DNA of 15,003 nucleotides, from the NCBI GenBank assembly GCA_905234575.1, contig CAJOIG010000015.1:1-15003 (forward strand), written 5' to 3'. The notes under the pieces were generated by a model that was not told the DNA's origin, ran no database searches, and saw only the letters and a program-made list of their open reading frames with translations. Positions 1 through 7,041 of the stretch are shown in pieces. Position numbers and translations under genes: made by a program. The DNA is from an uncultured Oscillospiraceae bacterium. Lineage in GTDB: Bacteria; Bacillota; Clostridia; Oscillospirales; Oscillospiraceae. The stretch's first letter is position 1. Each line of letters opens with the position of its first letter.

Positions 1-929
1 AGGGAGTCCTCGAAGTGGTTCAGGATCATGCCGGTGAAGGTGGCGCCGATCATGAGGATGAGGAGCCAGGGGATTCGCGCCTTCCAGAACTGGAACACGC
101 CGGTGCGGAGATAGGGCTTATCCACGGGCGTGACGCCGCCCATGATCTCGATGTCCTCCGTCGCCTCGTCCTCCATGACGTCCAGGGCGTCGTCGACGGT
201 GATGATGCCGACGAGGCGGTCCTCGCCGTCCACCACCGGCAGGACCGTGAAGTTGTACTTCGCGATCATGGCGGTGGCCTCCTCCTGGTCGGTCAGGGTA
301 GAGACGGAGATGACGTTGTCCTCCATGATGTCCTGGAGGATGGCGTCCTCCTCGGCCAGCAGGATGGAGCGGATGGACACGATGCCGCAGAGGTGCTTGC
401 CCTCGTCGGTGACGTAGCAGGTGTTAATGGTCTCGGACTCCGAGCCGTTGCGGCGGATGTTCTTGATGGCGTCCGCCACGGTCATGGTGGGCCGGAGCTC
501 GATGTACTCCGTGGTCATGATGGAGCCCGCGGAGTCCTCGGGGTATTTGAGGATGTCGTTGATGAGCTTGCGGGTCTCGGCGTCGGCCTGTCGCAGGATG
601 CGCTTGACGACGTTCGCGGGCATCTCCTCCACGAGATCCACGGCGTCGTCCACGTAGAGCTCGTCCACGACCTCCTTGAGCTCGGAGTCGGAGAAGCCCC
701 GGATGAGCAGCTCCTGCAGATCGGGCTCCAGCTCCGCGAAGGTCTCCGCCGCGATGTCCTTCGGCAGCAGGCGGAAGAGCAGGGGCAGGGTGCGTTCCTC
801 GAGGTCCGAGAACAGCGCCGCGATGTCCGACGGGTTCATGGTCACGAGGAGGTCCCGCAGAGCGGGGTATTTTTTCTGTTGGGTCAGGGCTTCGATCGCT
901 GCTTCCAGCGTCGCGTTGTGTTCAGCCAT
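1..929 (-). CDS. mgtE: Magnesium transporter MgtE, N-terminal part (cut by window edge)
   Basis: This is a Mg2+ channel/transporter of the inner membrane. The window holds 309 residues and the gene runs off at base 1, so most of the membrane domain is missing. The order seen is an acidic helical MgtE N domain (about residues 35-135), two CBS domains (about 138-195 and 200-260, with PVVDGEDRLVGIITVDDA near 231-248), a short connecting segment, and the first membrane helix (about 284-304, WLLILMIGATFTGMIL). In the family the N and CBS domains bind Mg2+ and gate the pore. The ATG at 929 has AAGGAGG at 939-945 with a 9-nt gap. The ATG at 937 is out of frame and was not used. A long structured leader with an upstream ORF precedes the gene, which suggests post-transcriptional control. 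The family call is firm; the C-terminus cannot be judged. Confidence 0.95.
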   Translation of the reverse strand, partial: MAEHNATLEAAIEALTQQKKYPALRDLLVTMNPSDIAALFSDLEERTLPLLFRLLPKDIAAETFAELEPDLQELLIRGFSDSELKEVVDELYVDDAVDLVEEMPANVVKRILRQADAETRKLINDILKYPEDSAGSIMTTEYIELRPTMTVADAIKNIRRNGSESETINTCYVTDEGKHLCGIVSIRSILLAEEDAILQDIMEDNVISVSTLTDQEEATAMIAKYNFTVLPVVDGEDRLVGIITVDDALDVMEDEATEDIEIMGGVTPVDKPYLRTGVFQFWKARIPWLLILMIGATFTGMILNHFEDS

Positions 930-954
930 GTGGTCATGCCTCCTTCATTCAAGT

Positions 955-1159
955 CGAGCTTGCGCTCGCGAACCGGGTTTTGCCGGCACTGCGGGTTTTG
1001 CCCGCACAGGCAGGAGCAGACACAAATTCGGGCCGAGGATTTATCAGGGGGTGCGGACGTCCAGGGACGCCCGCCGTCTTCGGCCTCGTTTTGTGCCGGT
1101 ACTATCGCCTGCGTCCATGGATGTTTCACCTCCTTCCGACTCCCTTTCCGGAAAGTCGG
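955..1159 (-). promoter_or_regulatory. Structured 5' leader of mgtE (candidate cis-regulatory RNA)
   Basis: The transcribed minus strand folds by eye into a nested set of helices. These are P1 1108-1112 with 1010-1014, P2 1090-1095 with 1021-1026, P3 1080-1085 with 1031-1036, and P4 1066-1074 with 1053-1061 (9 bp, CCTG loop). Three small hairpins follow before the mgtE ribosome site: 1001-1006 with 990-995, 983-986 with 973-976, and 964-968 with 955-959 (GCAA tetraloop). An upstream hairpin (1136-1159) abuts the ribosome site of the small ORF. An alternative 7-bp pairing, 1093-1099 with 983-989, would compete with P2 and with the second small hairpin. Mg2+ transporter leaders are often metal sensors, but I do not see the conserved core of the M-box here. 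No clear promoter or U-tract terminator is visible. The function is inferred from position. Confidence 0.55.
1044..1118 (-). CDS. 24-codon upstream ORF in the mgtE leader (possible leader peptide)
   Basis: The ORF starts MDAGDSTG, has the basic run KRGRRRR, ends LDVRTP, and stops at TGA followed in frame by TAA. Its ATG is preceded by AAGGAGGTG (1127-1135), with 10 nt between AGGAGG and the start. That site is as strong as any in the window, which is the main reason to take so short an ORF seriously. The coding sequence makes the 5' strands of helices P1 to P3 and both strands of P4, so a translating ribosome would melt that fold. It ends 114 nt before the mgtE ATG. Acidic or proline-rich leader peptides control Mg2+ transporter genes in enterobacteria (mgtL), and this peptide has Asp at 2 and 5 and a terminal Pro. 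That comparison is an analogy only. I recognise no family. Confidence 0.5.
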   Translation of the reverse strand: MDAGDSTGTKRGRRRRASLDVRTP

Positions 1160-1176
1160 CCAACAAACTTTCTTTT

Positions 1177-1229
1177 CGCACCGGAGCCGGTGCGTGCCGG
1201 GGGATCGTAAGCTCGGGATCGTTCCCGAG
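1177..1229 (-). other. Two GC-rich hairpins between the HAD gene and the mgtE leader
   Basis: A perfect 7-bp hairpin (1212-1218 with 1223-1229, 4-nt loop) begins 17 nt after the stop of the HAD gene. A second 7-bp hairpin (1177-1183 with 1188-1194, 4-nt loop) follows it. Neither has a U-tract on the minus strand; the second is followed by AAAAG. They could slow polymerase or protect an mRNA 3' end, but they do not meet the usual pattern of an intrinsic terminator. Transcription from the ABC operon may therefore read into mgtE. Confidence 0.4.
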
Positions 1230-1246
1230 GCGGTTTGGGACACGCG

Positions 1247-1891
1247 TCAGGAAAGCAGCAGCCTTTGCAGCTCCTCCGCGGTGTCTGCGATATAGTCCGC
1301 GCCGGCGGAAACGAGCTCGTCCCGTCCGCCGAAGCCCCAGGTCACGCCGACGCAGGGGATGCCGTGCTCGTGGGCGCCCTCTACGTCGTGGGAGCGGTCC
1401 CCAACCATGACGGCCGAGGTCATGTCCACGTCGAACGCGGCGCGGGCGCGCTCGATAACGTCGTACTTCGTGTTGTCCTTCGTAAGGTCGCTGCCGGAGA
1501 TCATGGCGAAATACGGCGCGAGCCCGAAGCGCTCGGCGATGCGCTCGGAAAAGCCCGTAGGCTTCGTCGTGGCGACGAACAGGGTCTGCCCGGCGGCTTT
1601 CAGCGCGGAAAGCAGCGGAAGGATCCCGGGGTACACGTTGTTTTCAAACAGGCCCTTCGTGCCGAAGTACTCGCGGTAATCCGCCAGGAAGCGGACGGCG
1701 TCCTCGTGGGAGAAGCCCCAGAATTCCTCGTAGCTCTGCGGCATGGGCGGACCGATGAATTTCAGATAGTCCGCGTTCGTCCCGGGGTCCATGCCCCATT
1801 TTTTCCGGGCGTAGATGATGGAATTCGTGATGCCCGGCGCGGAGTCCGTGAGGGTGCCGTCCAGGTCGAAAAAGACGGTTTTCCAGCGCAT
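1247..1891 (-). CDS. HAD-family phosphatase, 5'-nucleotidase / phosphoglycolate phosphatase-like
   Basis: The protein has 214 residues, full length for this group. HAD motif I is DLDGT at residues 9-13 (nucleophile D9, acid/base D11). The cap domain follows. Motif II is the threonine pair in VATTKP (106-111), motif III is probably K142, and motif IV is GDRSHD (164-169). It is therefore a soluble Mg2+-dependent phosphomonoesterase of the Gph/PpaX-like class, resembling the HAD group annotated as 5'-nucleotidases. The ATG follows directly after the TAA of the upstream permease gene, with AGAGGA as ribosome site, so it is the last gene of the nucleoside-type ABC operon. That context makes a nucleotidase role more likely than phosphoglycolate clean-up, but the substrate is inferred. 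A GC-rich hairpin lies just past the stop. Confidence 0.85.
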   Translation of the reverse strand: MRWKTVFFDLDGTLTDSAPGITNSIIYARKKWGMDPGTNADYLKFIGPPMPQSYEEFWGFSHEDAVRFLADYREYFGTKGLFENNVYPGILPLLSALKAAGQTLFVATTKPTGFSERIAERFGLAPYFAMISGSDLTKDNTKYDVIERARAAFDVDMTSAVMVGDRSHDVEGAHEHGIPCVGVTWGFGGRDELVSAGADYIADTAEELQRLLLS

Positions 1892-2875
1892 TTACCGTTC
1901 CTCTCGGAAGTAGGAGAGGCCGAGACTCGCGGGAGGCTGGGACTCCTTCGACCGGCGCAGGCTCACGATGATGAGCACCGCGATGGTGACGGCGTAGGGG
2001 AGCATTTTGAAGATCTCCTGGCTGGAGCGGTTCAGGCCGCCGATGTAGAAGTACAGCCAGCTCAGCGCGCCGAAGAGGTAGGACGCCCAGATGGCGCGCG
2101 CGGGCTTCCAGGTGGCGAAGATGACGAGCGCCACGGCAAGCCAGCCCAGGGCTTCCAGCGTGCCGTCCGAGGTCCAGGCGGCTTTGACGTAGTCCACGAA
2201 GTAGTACAGGCCGCCGAGGCCGGAGATGCAGGCGCCGACGCAGGTGGCGACGTACTTGTACTTCGTGACGTTGATGCCCGCGGCGTCCGCGGTGGCGGGG
2301 CTCTCGCCCACGGCCCGCAGGTTCAGGCCCACGCGGGTGCGGTTCAAAAACCACTGCATGAAGATGGCGAGGGCGATGGAGATGTACACGAGCCAGCCCA
2401 GAGCGTAGAACACGGTGACGGTCTCGAGACCGGGGATGACCGCGCGGAAGGCCTTGGAGGTCACGGCGAGGGACAGGGAGCCGACGCCGCCGTGCTGCTG
2501 CAGCAGGGCGCTGCCGTAGAAGTTCGCGAGGGCGCAGCCGAAGATGGTCAGGGTCAGGCCCGTGACGTTCTGGTTCGCCCGAAGCGAGATGGTGAGGAAG
2601 GAGTACAGCAGGCCGCCGAGCCCGGAGAACAGCAGAGCGCCCAGCAGCGCGCACAGGATGCACAGCAGCGGGACCGGGGCGACCTCGTTCGCGCCGCAGT
2701 AGACGATCTCATAGGCCCGGGAGACGATGAAGCCGCCCACGGCGCCGAGGCTCATGAGGCCGGGCACGCCGAGGTTGAGGTTGCCGGACTTCTGGGTGAG
2801 GATCTCTCCCACCGCGCCGTAAAGGATGATGGTGCCGTAGACGATGGCCGACTGGAGAAGCGAAAGGAATTTCAT
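1892..2875 (-). CDS. BMP-type nucleoside ABC transporter, second permease
   Basis: This 327-residue inner-membrane protein of the BPD_transp_2 family resembles YufQ/NupQ of Bacillus. The N-terminal segment around residues 30-41 (SGNLNLGVPGLM) is the counterpart of the G-x-x-N-I-G-x-E-G signature of these permeases. About eight hydrophobic segments follow. The cytoplasmic loop AVGESPATADAAGI matches the conserved loop that contacts the ATPase. The start at 2875 shares ATGA with the stop of the preceding permease (4-nt overlap), and AGGAGG lies just upstream. A longer frame extends to 3094, but it runs through the other permease gene and lacks the family N-terminus. The gene should form a heterodimer with the permease at 2872-3978. 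Confidence 0.9.
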   Translation of the reverse strand: MKFLSLLQSAIVYGTIILYGAVGEILTQKSGNLNLGVPGLMSLGAVGGFIVSRAYEIVYCGANEVAPVPLLCILCALLGALLFSGLGGLLYSFLTISLRANQNVTGLTLTIFGCALANFYGSALLQQHGGVGSLSLAVTSKAFRAVIPGLETVTVFYALGWLVYISIALAIFMQWFLNRTRVGLNLRAVGESPATADAAGINVTKYKYVATCVGACISGLGGLYYFVDYVKAAWTSDGTLEALGWLAVALVIFATWKPARAIWASYLFGALSWLYFYIGGLNRSSQEIFKMLPYAVTIAVLIIVSLRRSKESQPPASLGLSYFREER

Positions 2876-3978
2876 TTTCCGGCCTCCTTTCCGTTCTTGG
2901 CGCCGCGGAAGCGGACGGAGTAGTTGATGAAGAACTCGCTGCCCAGGATGAAGAAGAGGATGATGCCCGTGACGACGTTCGAGGCGTAGTCGTTGAGGTT
3001 GAACTGGGAGGCGATCTGGATGGCGCCCTTCTGCAGGAAGATGATGAGGGCGGCGATGAGGATCATGACGAAGGAGTTGAACTGGGCGAGCCACGCCACG
3101 ATGATGGCGGTGAAGCCGCGCCCGCCGGCCACTTCGGTGGAGATGGTGTGGGCCGCGCCCGCGACATTGATGAAGCCCGCGACGCCGCAGATCGCGCCGG
3201 AGATCGCCATGGTGCGGATGATGACCTTCTTCACGGAGATGCCCGCGTAGCGCGCGGTGTTCTCGCTCTCGCCGACGACGGCGATCTCATAGCCCTGCTT
3301 GGAGCTGCGAAGGTAGATGTACATGGCCACCGCGAGCACCAGGACGATAATGACGTTCAGAAGGTACTGCTTGCCGGCGATGGCGGGGAACCAGCCGGAC
3401 TGGGTGTTGAGATTGATGACGCCGACGGCGTTGGAGCCCGGGGGGCTCTCCCACTTGGAGACGAGGAAGTTCGTCAGCTGGATGGCGATGTAGTTCATCA
3501 TCAGCGTGAACAGGGTCTCGTTGGTGTTCCAGTGGGCCTTGAACACGGCGGGGACGAGGCCCCAGATCGCGCCCGCGACGCAGCTCGCCGCGAACATGAC
3601 GACGAGCATCAGCCAGGTGGGCATGGTATTGCCGCAGTAGATCATCACGGCGGCGGTGGCGCAGCCGCCCACGAGGATCTGGCCCTCCGCGCCGATGTTC
3701 CAGAAGCGCATCTTGAAGGCCGGCGCGAGGCCGATGCCGATGCACAGCAGGAGCATGGTGTCGCGGACGGTGACCCAGGCGCGCTTCGAGGTGCCGAAGG
3801 CTCCGTTCCACATGGCGCCGTAGACCTTCAGGGGGTTGAGCTTCGAGATGCTGTAGATGAACAGCGCGCTGACGATCAGCGCCAGGACGACGCTGATGAG
3901 CCGGATGATCCAGTTCTTCCACCAGACGAGTCCGTCGCGCTTGGCGATGTGGACCAGGGGTTCATGGGAACGGTTCAT
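2872..3978 (-). CDS. BMP-type nucleoside ABC transporter, first permease
   Basis: This 368-residue permease of the BPD_transp_2 family resembles YufP/NupP. The first membrane helix is near residues 25-45. The hallmark RFWNIGAEGQ (91-100) is typical of permeases paired with BMP lipoproteins. A conserved cytoplasmic loop, VVGESENTARYAGI, lies near residues 233-246, and further membrane helices fill the C-terminal third. The start shares ATGA with the end of the ATPase gene, and AAAGGAGG precedes it. The 4-nt overlaps on both sides imply translational coupling of ATPase and both permeases. Substrates of characterised relatives are purine nucleosides; the exact substrate here is not shown by the sequence. 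Confidence 0.92.
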   Translation of the reverse strand: MNRSHEPLVHIAKRDGLVWWKNWIIRLISVVLALIVSALFIYSISKLNPLKVYGAMWNGAFGTSKRAWVTVRDTMLLLCIGIGLAPAFKMRFWNIGAEGQILVGGCATAAVMIYCGNTMPTWLMLVVMFAASCVAGAIWGLVPAVFKAHWNTNETLFTLMMNYIAIQLTNFLVSKWESPPGSNAVGVINLNTQSGWFPAIAGKQYLLNVIIVLVLAVAMYIYLRSSKQGYEIAVVGESENTARYAGISVKKVIIRTMAISGAICGVAGFINVAGAAHTISTEVAGGRGFTAIIVAWLAQFNSFVMILIAALIIFLQKGAIQIASQFNLNDYASNVVTGIILFFILGSEFFINYSVRFRGAKNGKEAGK

Positions 3979-5549
3979 GCCTGCCCCTCCTTTCCGTCCG
4001 TATCCTTGAGATAGGTCATGAGGTAGCCGACCTCCTCCTTGGTGGTGGCGCGGCCGTCCACGATGGCGTTGAGCTTGCCGCCGCAGAGGACCGCGATCCG
4101 GTCGCAGAGCTCCAGGAGCACATCCAGATCCTCGCCGACGTAGATGACGGCGACGCCCTTTTTCTTCTGCTCGTTCAGCAGGCGGTAGATGGTGTAGGAG
4201 GTGTTGATGTCCAGGCCGCGCACGGCATAGGCGCTCATGAGCACGGTGGGGGACATGGCGATCTCGCGGCCGACGAGGACCTTCTGCACGTTGCCGCCGG
4301 AGAGCCGCCGGACGGGGGTGTCGAGGCTCGGGGTGACGACCTCCAGCTCCTTCACGACGGTCTCCGCCAGGGTGTGCGGCGGCCGGCGGTCGGCAAAGAT
4401 GCCACGGCCCTGTCGGTAGCGCTTGAGCATCATGTTGTCCGTCAGGTCCATGCTGCCGACGAGACCCATGCCCAGGCGGTCCTCCGGCACGAAGGCGAGC
4501 TTCACGCCCATGTCCGCGATGGAGCGGGGGTTCAGACCGACGAGCTCCTCGCCCTCGGCGCTCTCCCCGCCCTCGGGGAAGAAGCGGATGCTGGAGCCCT
4601 CCTCCGTGGGCTGCAGGCCCGCGATGGATTCGAGCAGCTCCTTCTGGCCGCAGCCGGAGATGCCCGCGATGCCGAGGATCTCGCCGCCAAAGACGTCGAG
4701 GTCGATGTGGTCGAGTCGGGTGATCCCGTCGGGGTCCTTCACCGTCAGCCCGCGGATGCGGAGCCGCTCGACGGTGTCCTTCGGCTCGGAGCGCTCGATG
4801 TTCAGCGCCACGGCCCGGCCCACCATCATGTCCGTCAGCTTCTGGGCGTCGGCATCGGCGGTGCGCATGTCGCCGATGTACTCGCCCTTGCGGAGCACGG
4901 CCACGCGGTCGGAGATCTCGAGGACCTCGTGGAGCTTGTGGGTGATGATGATGATGCTCTTGCCGTCGGCCTTCATGTTCCGCATGACGGCGAAGAGGCG
5001 CTCGGTCTCCTGGGGGGTCAGCACGGCGGTGGGCTCGTCCAGGATGAGGACGTTCGCGCCGCGGTAGAGAGTCTTCACGATCTCGAGGGTCTGCTTCTCG
5101 GAGACGGACATGTCGTAGACCTTTTTGTTCGGGTCGATGACGAAGCCGTACCGGTCGCAGATCTCCTGGATCTTCGCGGCGATGGCCTTCCGGTCCACGA
5201 CGGTCTTGCCGGGCAGGCCGAGCTCGATGTTCTCCGCGGCGGTCAGCACGTTCACGAGCTTGAAGTGCTGGTGGACCATGCCGATGCCGAGCTCGAAGGC
5301 GTCGTGGGGGGAGGCGATGGTGACCTCGTTCCCGTCCACGAAGATCTTACCGCTGTCCGGGAAGTAGATGCCGGAGAGCATGTTCATCAGCGTGGTCTTG
5401 CCGCTGCCGTTTTCGCCGAGCAGGGAGAGGATCTCGCCCTTGCGGAGGTCCAGATGTACGTTTTTGTTGGCGACGACCTTGGTGCCGACGGCCTTGGTGC
5501 CGAAGGCCTTGGTGATGTCGACCATCCGCACGGCAAACTCTTCTGCCAA
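3975..5549 (-). CDS. BMP-type nucleoside ABC transporter, dual ATPase subunit (TTG start)
   Basis: This 524-residue protein carries two fused ABC ATPase domains and resembles YufO/NupO. Domain 1 has Walker A GENGSGKTT (45-53), Q-loop MVHQHF around Q94, a signature reading SVSEKQ (148-153), Walker B LILDEP (168-173) and switch histidine H204. Domain 2 is degenerate. Its P-loop reads GISGCGQKE (296-304), without the Lys-Thr pair. Its signature LSGGN (416-420) is intact. Its Walker B region reads MSAYAVRGLD, where relatives have a proline and a carboxylate or glutamine. The start is placed at TTG 5549 because AAAGGAG (5558-5564) is 8 nt upstream. The GTG at 5558 in the same frame overlaps that ribosome site. 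The gene is first in the ABC operon, behind the promoter at 5606-5634. Confidence 0.92.
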   Translation of the reverse strand: MAEEFAVRMVDITKAFGTKAVGTKVVANKNVHLDLRKGEILSLLGENGSGKTTLMNMLSGIYFPDSGKIFVDGNEVTIASPHDAFELGIGMVHQHFKLVNVLTAAENIELGLPGKTVVDRKAIAAKIQEICDRYGFVIDPNKKVYDMSVSEKQTLEIVKTLYRGANVLILDEPTAVLTPQETERLFAVMRNMKADGKSIIIITHKLHEVLEISDRVAVLRKGEYIGDMRTADADAQKLTDMMVGRAVALNIERSEPKDTVERLRIRGLTVKDPDGITRLDHIDLDVFGGEILGIAGISGCGQKELLESIAGLQPTEEGSSIRFFPEGGESAEGEELVGLNPRSIADMGVKLAFVPEDRLGMGLVGSMDLTDNMMLKRYRQGRGIFADRRPPHTLAETVVKELEVVTPSLDTPVRRLSGGNVQKVLVGREIAMSPTVLMSAYAVRGLDINTSYTIYRLLNEQKKKGVAVIYVGEDLDVLLELCDRIAVLCGGKLNAIVDGRATTKEEVGYLMTYLKDTDGKEGQA

Positions 5550-5557
5550 GTGGATCA

Positions 5558-5564
5558 CTCCTTT
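5558..5564 (-). promoter_or_regulatory. Ribosome site that fixes the TTG start of the ABC ATPase
   Basis: AAAGGAG lies 8 nt before the TTG at 5549. The upstream in-frame GTG begins inside this site, so it cannot be used with it. The protein from TTG begins MAEEFAVRMVDITKAFG. Confidence 0.75.
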
Positions 5565-5605
5565 GTGATGAGAATGGAAAGACGCAGAAAACAGACTTAC
5601 AGTTT

Positions 5606-5634
5606 ATTCTAGCATAGAATCTATGGTATGTAAA
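5606..5634 (-). promoter_or_regulatory. Promoter of the ABC transporter operon
   Basis: On the minus strand the -35 box is TTTACA (5629-5634), the spacer is 17 bp, and the -10 box is TAGAAT (5606-5611). TG stands one base before the -10 (extended -10). Transcription would start near 5599, about 50 nt before the ATPase start. The AT-rich character contrasts with the surroundings. It sits directly after the bmpA terminator, so the ABC genes can be expressed separately from the binding protein. Confidence 0.75.
5613..5625. promoter_or_regulatory. Palindrome in the promoter spacer (candidate operator)
   Basis: A 13-bp perfect inverted repeat, CATAGA-N-TCTATG, lies between the -35 and -10 boxes of the ABC promoter. 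A repressor bound there would block polymerase. No regulator gene is in the window and I cannot match the half-site to a known family, so its role is inference. Confidence 0.4.
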
Positions 5635-5650
5635 AAAACAATTCGGAAAC

Positions 5651-5680
5651 AAAAAACGGGAGCCGCGTCTGCGGCTCCCG
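5651..5680 (-). terminator. Intrinsic terminator after bmpA
   Basis: A perfect 10-bp GC-rich stem (5657-5666 with 5671-5680, 4-nt loop) is followed on the minus strand by TTTTTT and a further T-rich stretch. It begins 17 nt after the bmpA stop. It separates bmpA transcription from the ABC genes downstream. Confidence 0.93.
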
Positions 5681-5697
5681 TTGGGATGCTGGGATGA

Positions 5698-7041
5698 TCA
5701 GTTGAGCATGGTGATGCCGTCGATGGCAAAGTCGAAGTACGGAGCGGAGATGATCTCGGACTCGTAGAAGATGCCGTCCGTGATGGCCTCGTAGCCCTCG
5801 TCGCCGACGAAGTCGCCGTCGATGTCCACGAGCTTCGTGGTGGGATGCTCACCCTCGACGGTGTAGTTGGCGGTGTCGAAGATCTGGAGGGAGCCATCCG
5901 CGATGGCGGCCTCGACCTCGGCGACCTTCTCGGCGGTGCCCTCAGCGCAGGAAGCGCCGAGCTCGGAGATCATGACGCCGTTGTCCGCGTAGCCGATGGA
6001 GTAGTCGGTGGGGATGGGCTCGCCGTTCAGGATGCACTCAAAGGCGAACTTGTAGAACTCGGACCAGTTGTTCTGGGCGGAGGTCAGGCAGGCGTCGGGG
6101 GAGACGTTCAGCATGTCGACGTTGTAGCCGACGGCGTAGCAAACGGTGCCCTTCTCCCACTCGGCCTGAGCGGTGGTGGGCATGCCCTGGGAGTCGGCGT
6201 GCTGGCTGATGATGACGCAGCCGTCGTCGATGAGGGCCTTGCCGGCCTGCTGCTCGGCGGCAGCGTCAGCCCAGGAGTTCGTGAAGGTGACGTCCATGGC
6301 GATCACGTCGCCGACGATGTACTTGACGCCCAGGAAGAAGGCGGTGTAGCCGGAGATGACCTCGGCATAGGGGAAGGCGCCGACGTAGCCGATCTTGATC
6401 ATGCCGTTCTCGTCATAGTTCTTGTCGGAGAGCTCGCCGTTGTCAATGAGCTCCTGGAGCTTCATGCCGGCGACGACGCCGGAGACGAAGCGGGACTCAT
6501 AGGTGTGGGGGAACATGTTGTGGAGGTTCGCAAGACCGCTCGCGAAGGCGTTGTTGCCGGTCATGGAGATGAACTCCACCTCGGGATACTCGATGGCGGC
6601 CTGCTGGGCGTAGGTGGCGTGGCCGAAGGAGTCGGTGATGATGAGCTGGCAGCCGGCCTCAGCCAGGTCGACGCAGGCGTCATAGCACTCGGGGCCCTCG
6701 GGGATGTTGGTCTTGATGACGTAGTTGTCGGCGGTCAGGCCGAGCTCGGCGGCGGCGGTCTGGAAGCCCTCGATGTGGGCCATGTCGTAGCCGATGGTCT
6801 CGTCGTGGACGCAGATCAGGCCGATCTTGATGTCGGGGCCGGCGGCCTCAGCGGGCTCCTCGGCGGGTTCTTCCGCGGGCTCCTCGGCGGCAGGCTCCTC
6901 GGCAGCAGGCTCCTCGGCAGGAGCGGCGGCGGGCTCGGCGGCAGGGGCTTCCTCGGCGGCGGGAGCGGTGTTGGAGCTTCCGCAGGCGCAGAGGGCAAAG
7001 ACCATGCACAGAGCCATGAGCAGGGCAAGAATCTTCTTCAT
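5698..7041 (-). CDS. bmpA: BMP-family nucleoside-binding lipoprotein
   Basis: This is the 447-residue extracytoplasmic substrate-binding subunit of the ABC transporter encoded downstream. It has a lipoprotein signal peptide: MKK, a hydrophobic core, and the lipobox LCAC with lipidated C20. A low-complexity Ala/Glu/Pro linker (about residues 25-68, AEEP repeats) then leads to the BMP/PnrA-like domain, which starts at IKIGLICVHDETIGYD. Other typical stretches are YEIDSFGHA-like IITDSFGHATYAQQAA and the GYVGAFPYAEVISGY segment. The acidic linker probably tethers the domain across a thick Gram-positive wall. AGGAGG lies 6 nt before the ATG. No convincing promoter is seen in the 76-nt gap from xpt, so the two genes are probably co-transcribed. 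The purine nucleoside specificity is from family knowledge and context. Confidence 0.93.
   Translation of the reverse strand: MKKILALLMALCMVFALCACGSSNTAPAAEEAPAAEPAAAPAEEPAAEEPAAEEPAEEPAEEPAEAAGPDIKIGLICVHDETIGYDMAHIEGFQTAAAELGLTADNYVIKTNIPEGPECYDACVDLAEAGCQLIITDSFGHATYAQQAAIEYPEVEFISMTGNNAFASGLANLHNMFPHTYESRFVSGVVAGMKLQELIDNGELSDKNYDENGMIKIGYVGAFPYAEVISGYTAFFLGVKYIVGDVIAMDVTFTNSWADAAAEQQAGKALIDDGCVIISQHADSQGMPTTAQAEWEKGTVCYAVGYNVDMLNVSPDACLTSAQNNWSEFYKFAFECILNGEPIPTDYSIGYADNGVMISELGASCAEGTAEKVAEVEAAIADGSLQIFDTANYTVEGEHPTTKLVDIDGDFVGDEGYEAITDGIFYESEIISAPYFDFAIDGITMLN

Noticed and set aside
884..1243. 119-codon minus-strand frame across the mgtE leader
   Set aside because: It overlaps the mgtE start in another frame, has no ribosome site at its first ATG, and its composition resembles translated structured RNA.
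930..1246. Canonical M-box (ykoK) Mg2+ riboswitch before mgtE
   Set aside because: The position fits, but I could not find the conserved core around GACGCCAATGGG or the usual 5' GTTAGGTGAGGCTCCT segment. Only AGGTGA is shared, and it is explained by the ribosome site. A covariance search would settle it.
1235..2923. Long plus-strand open frame of 562 codons opposite the HAD and permease genes
   Set aside because: It is antisense to two recognisable genes. Its product is a low-complexity Gly/Asp/Val/Ala-rich string without domains, typical of GC-rich shadow frames.
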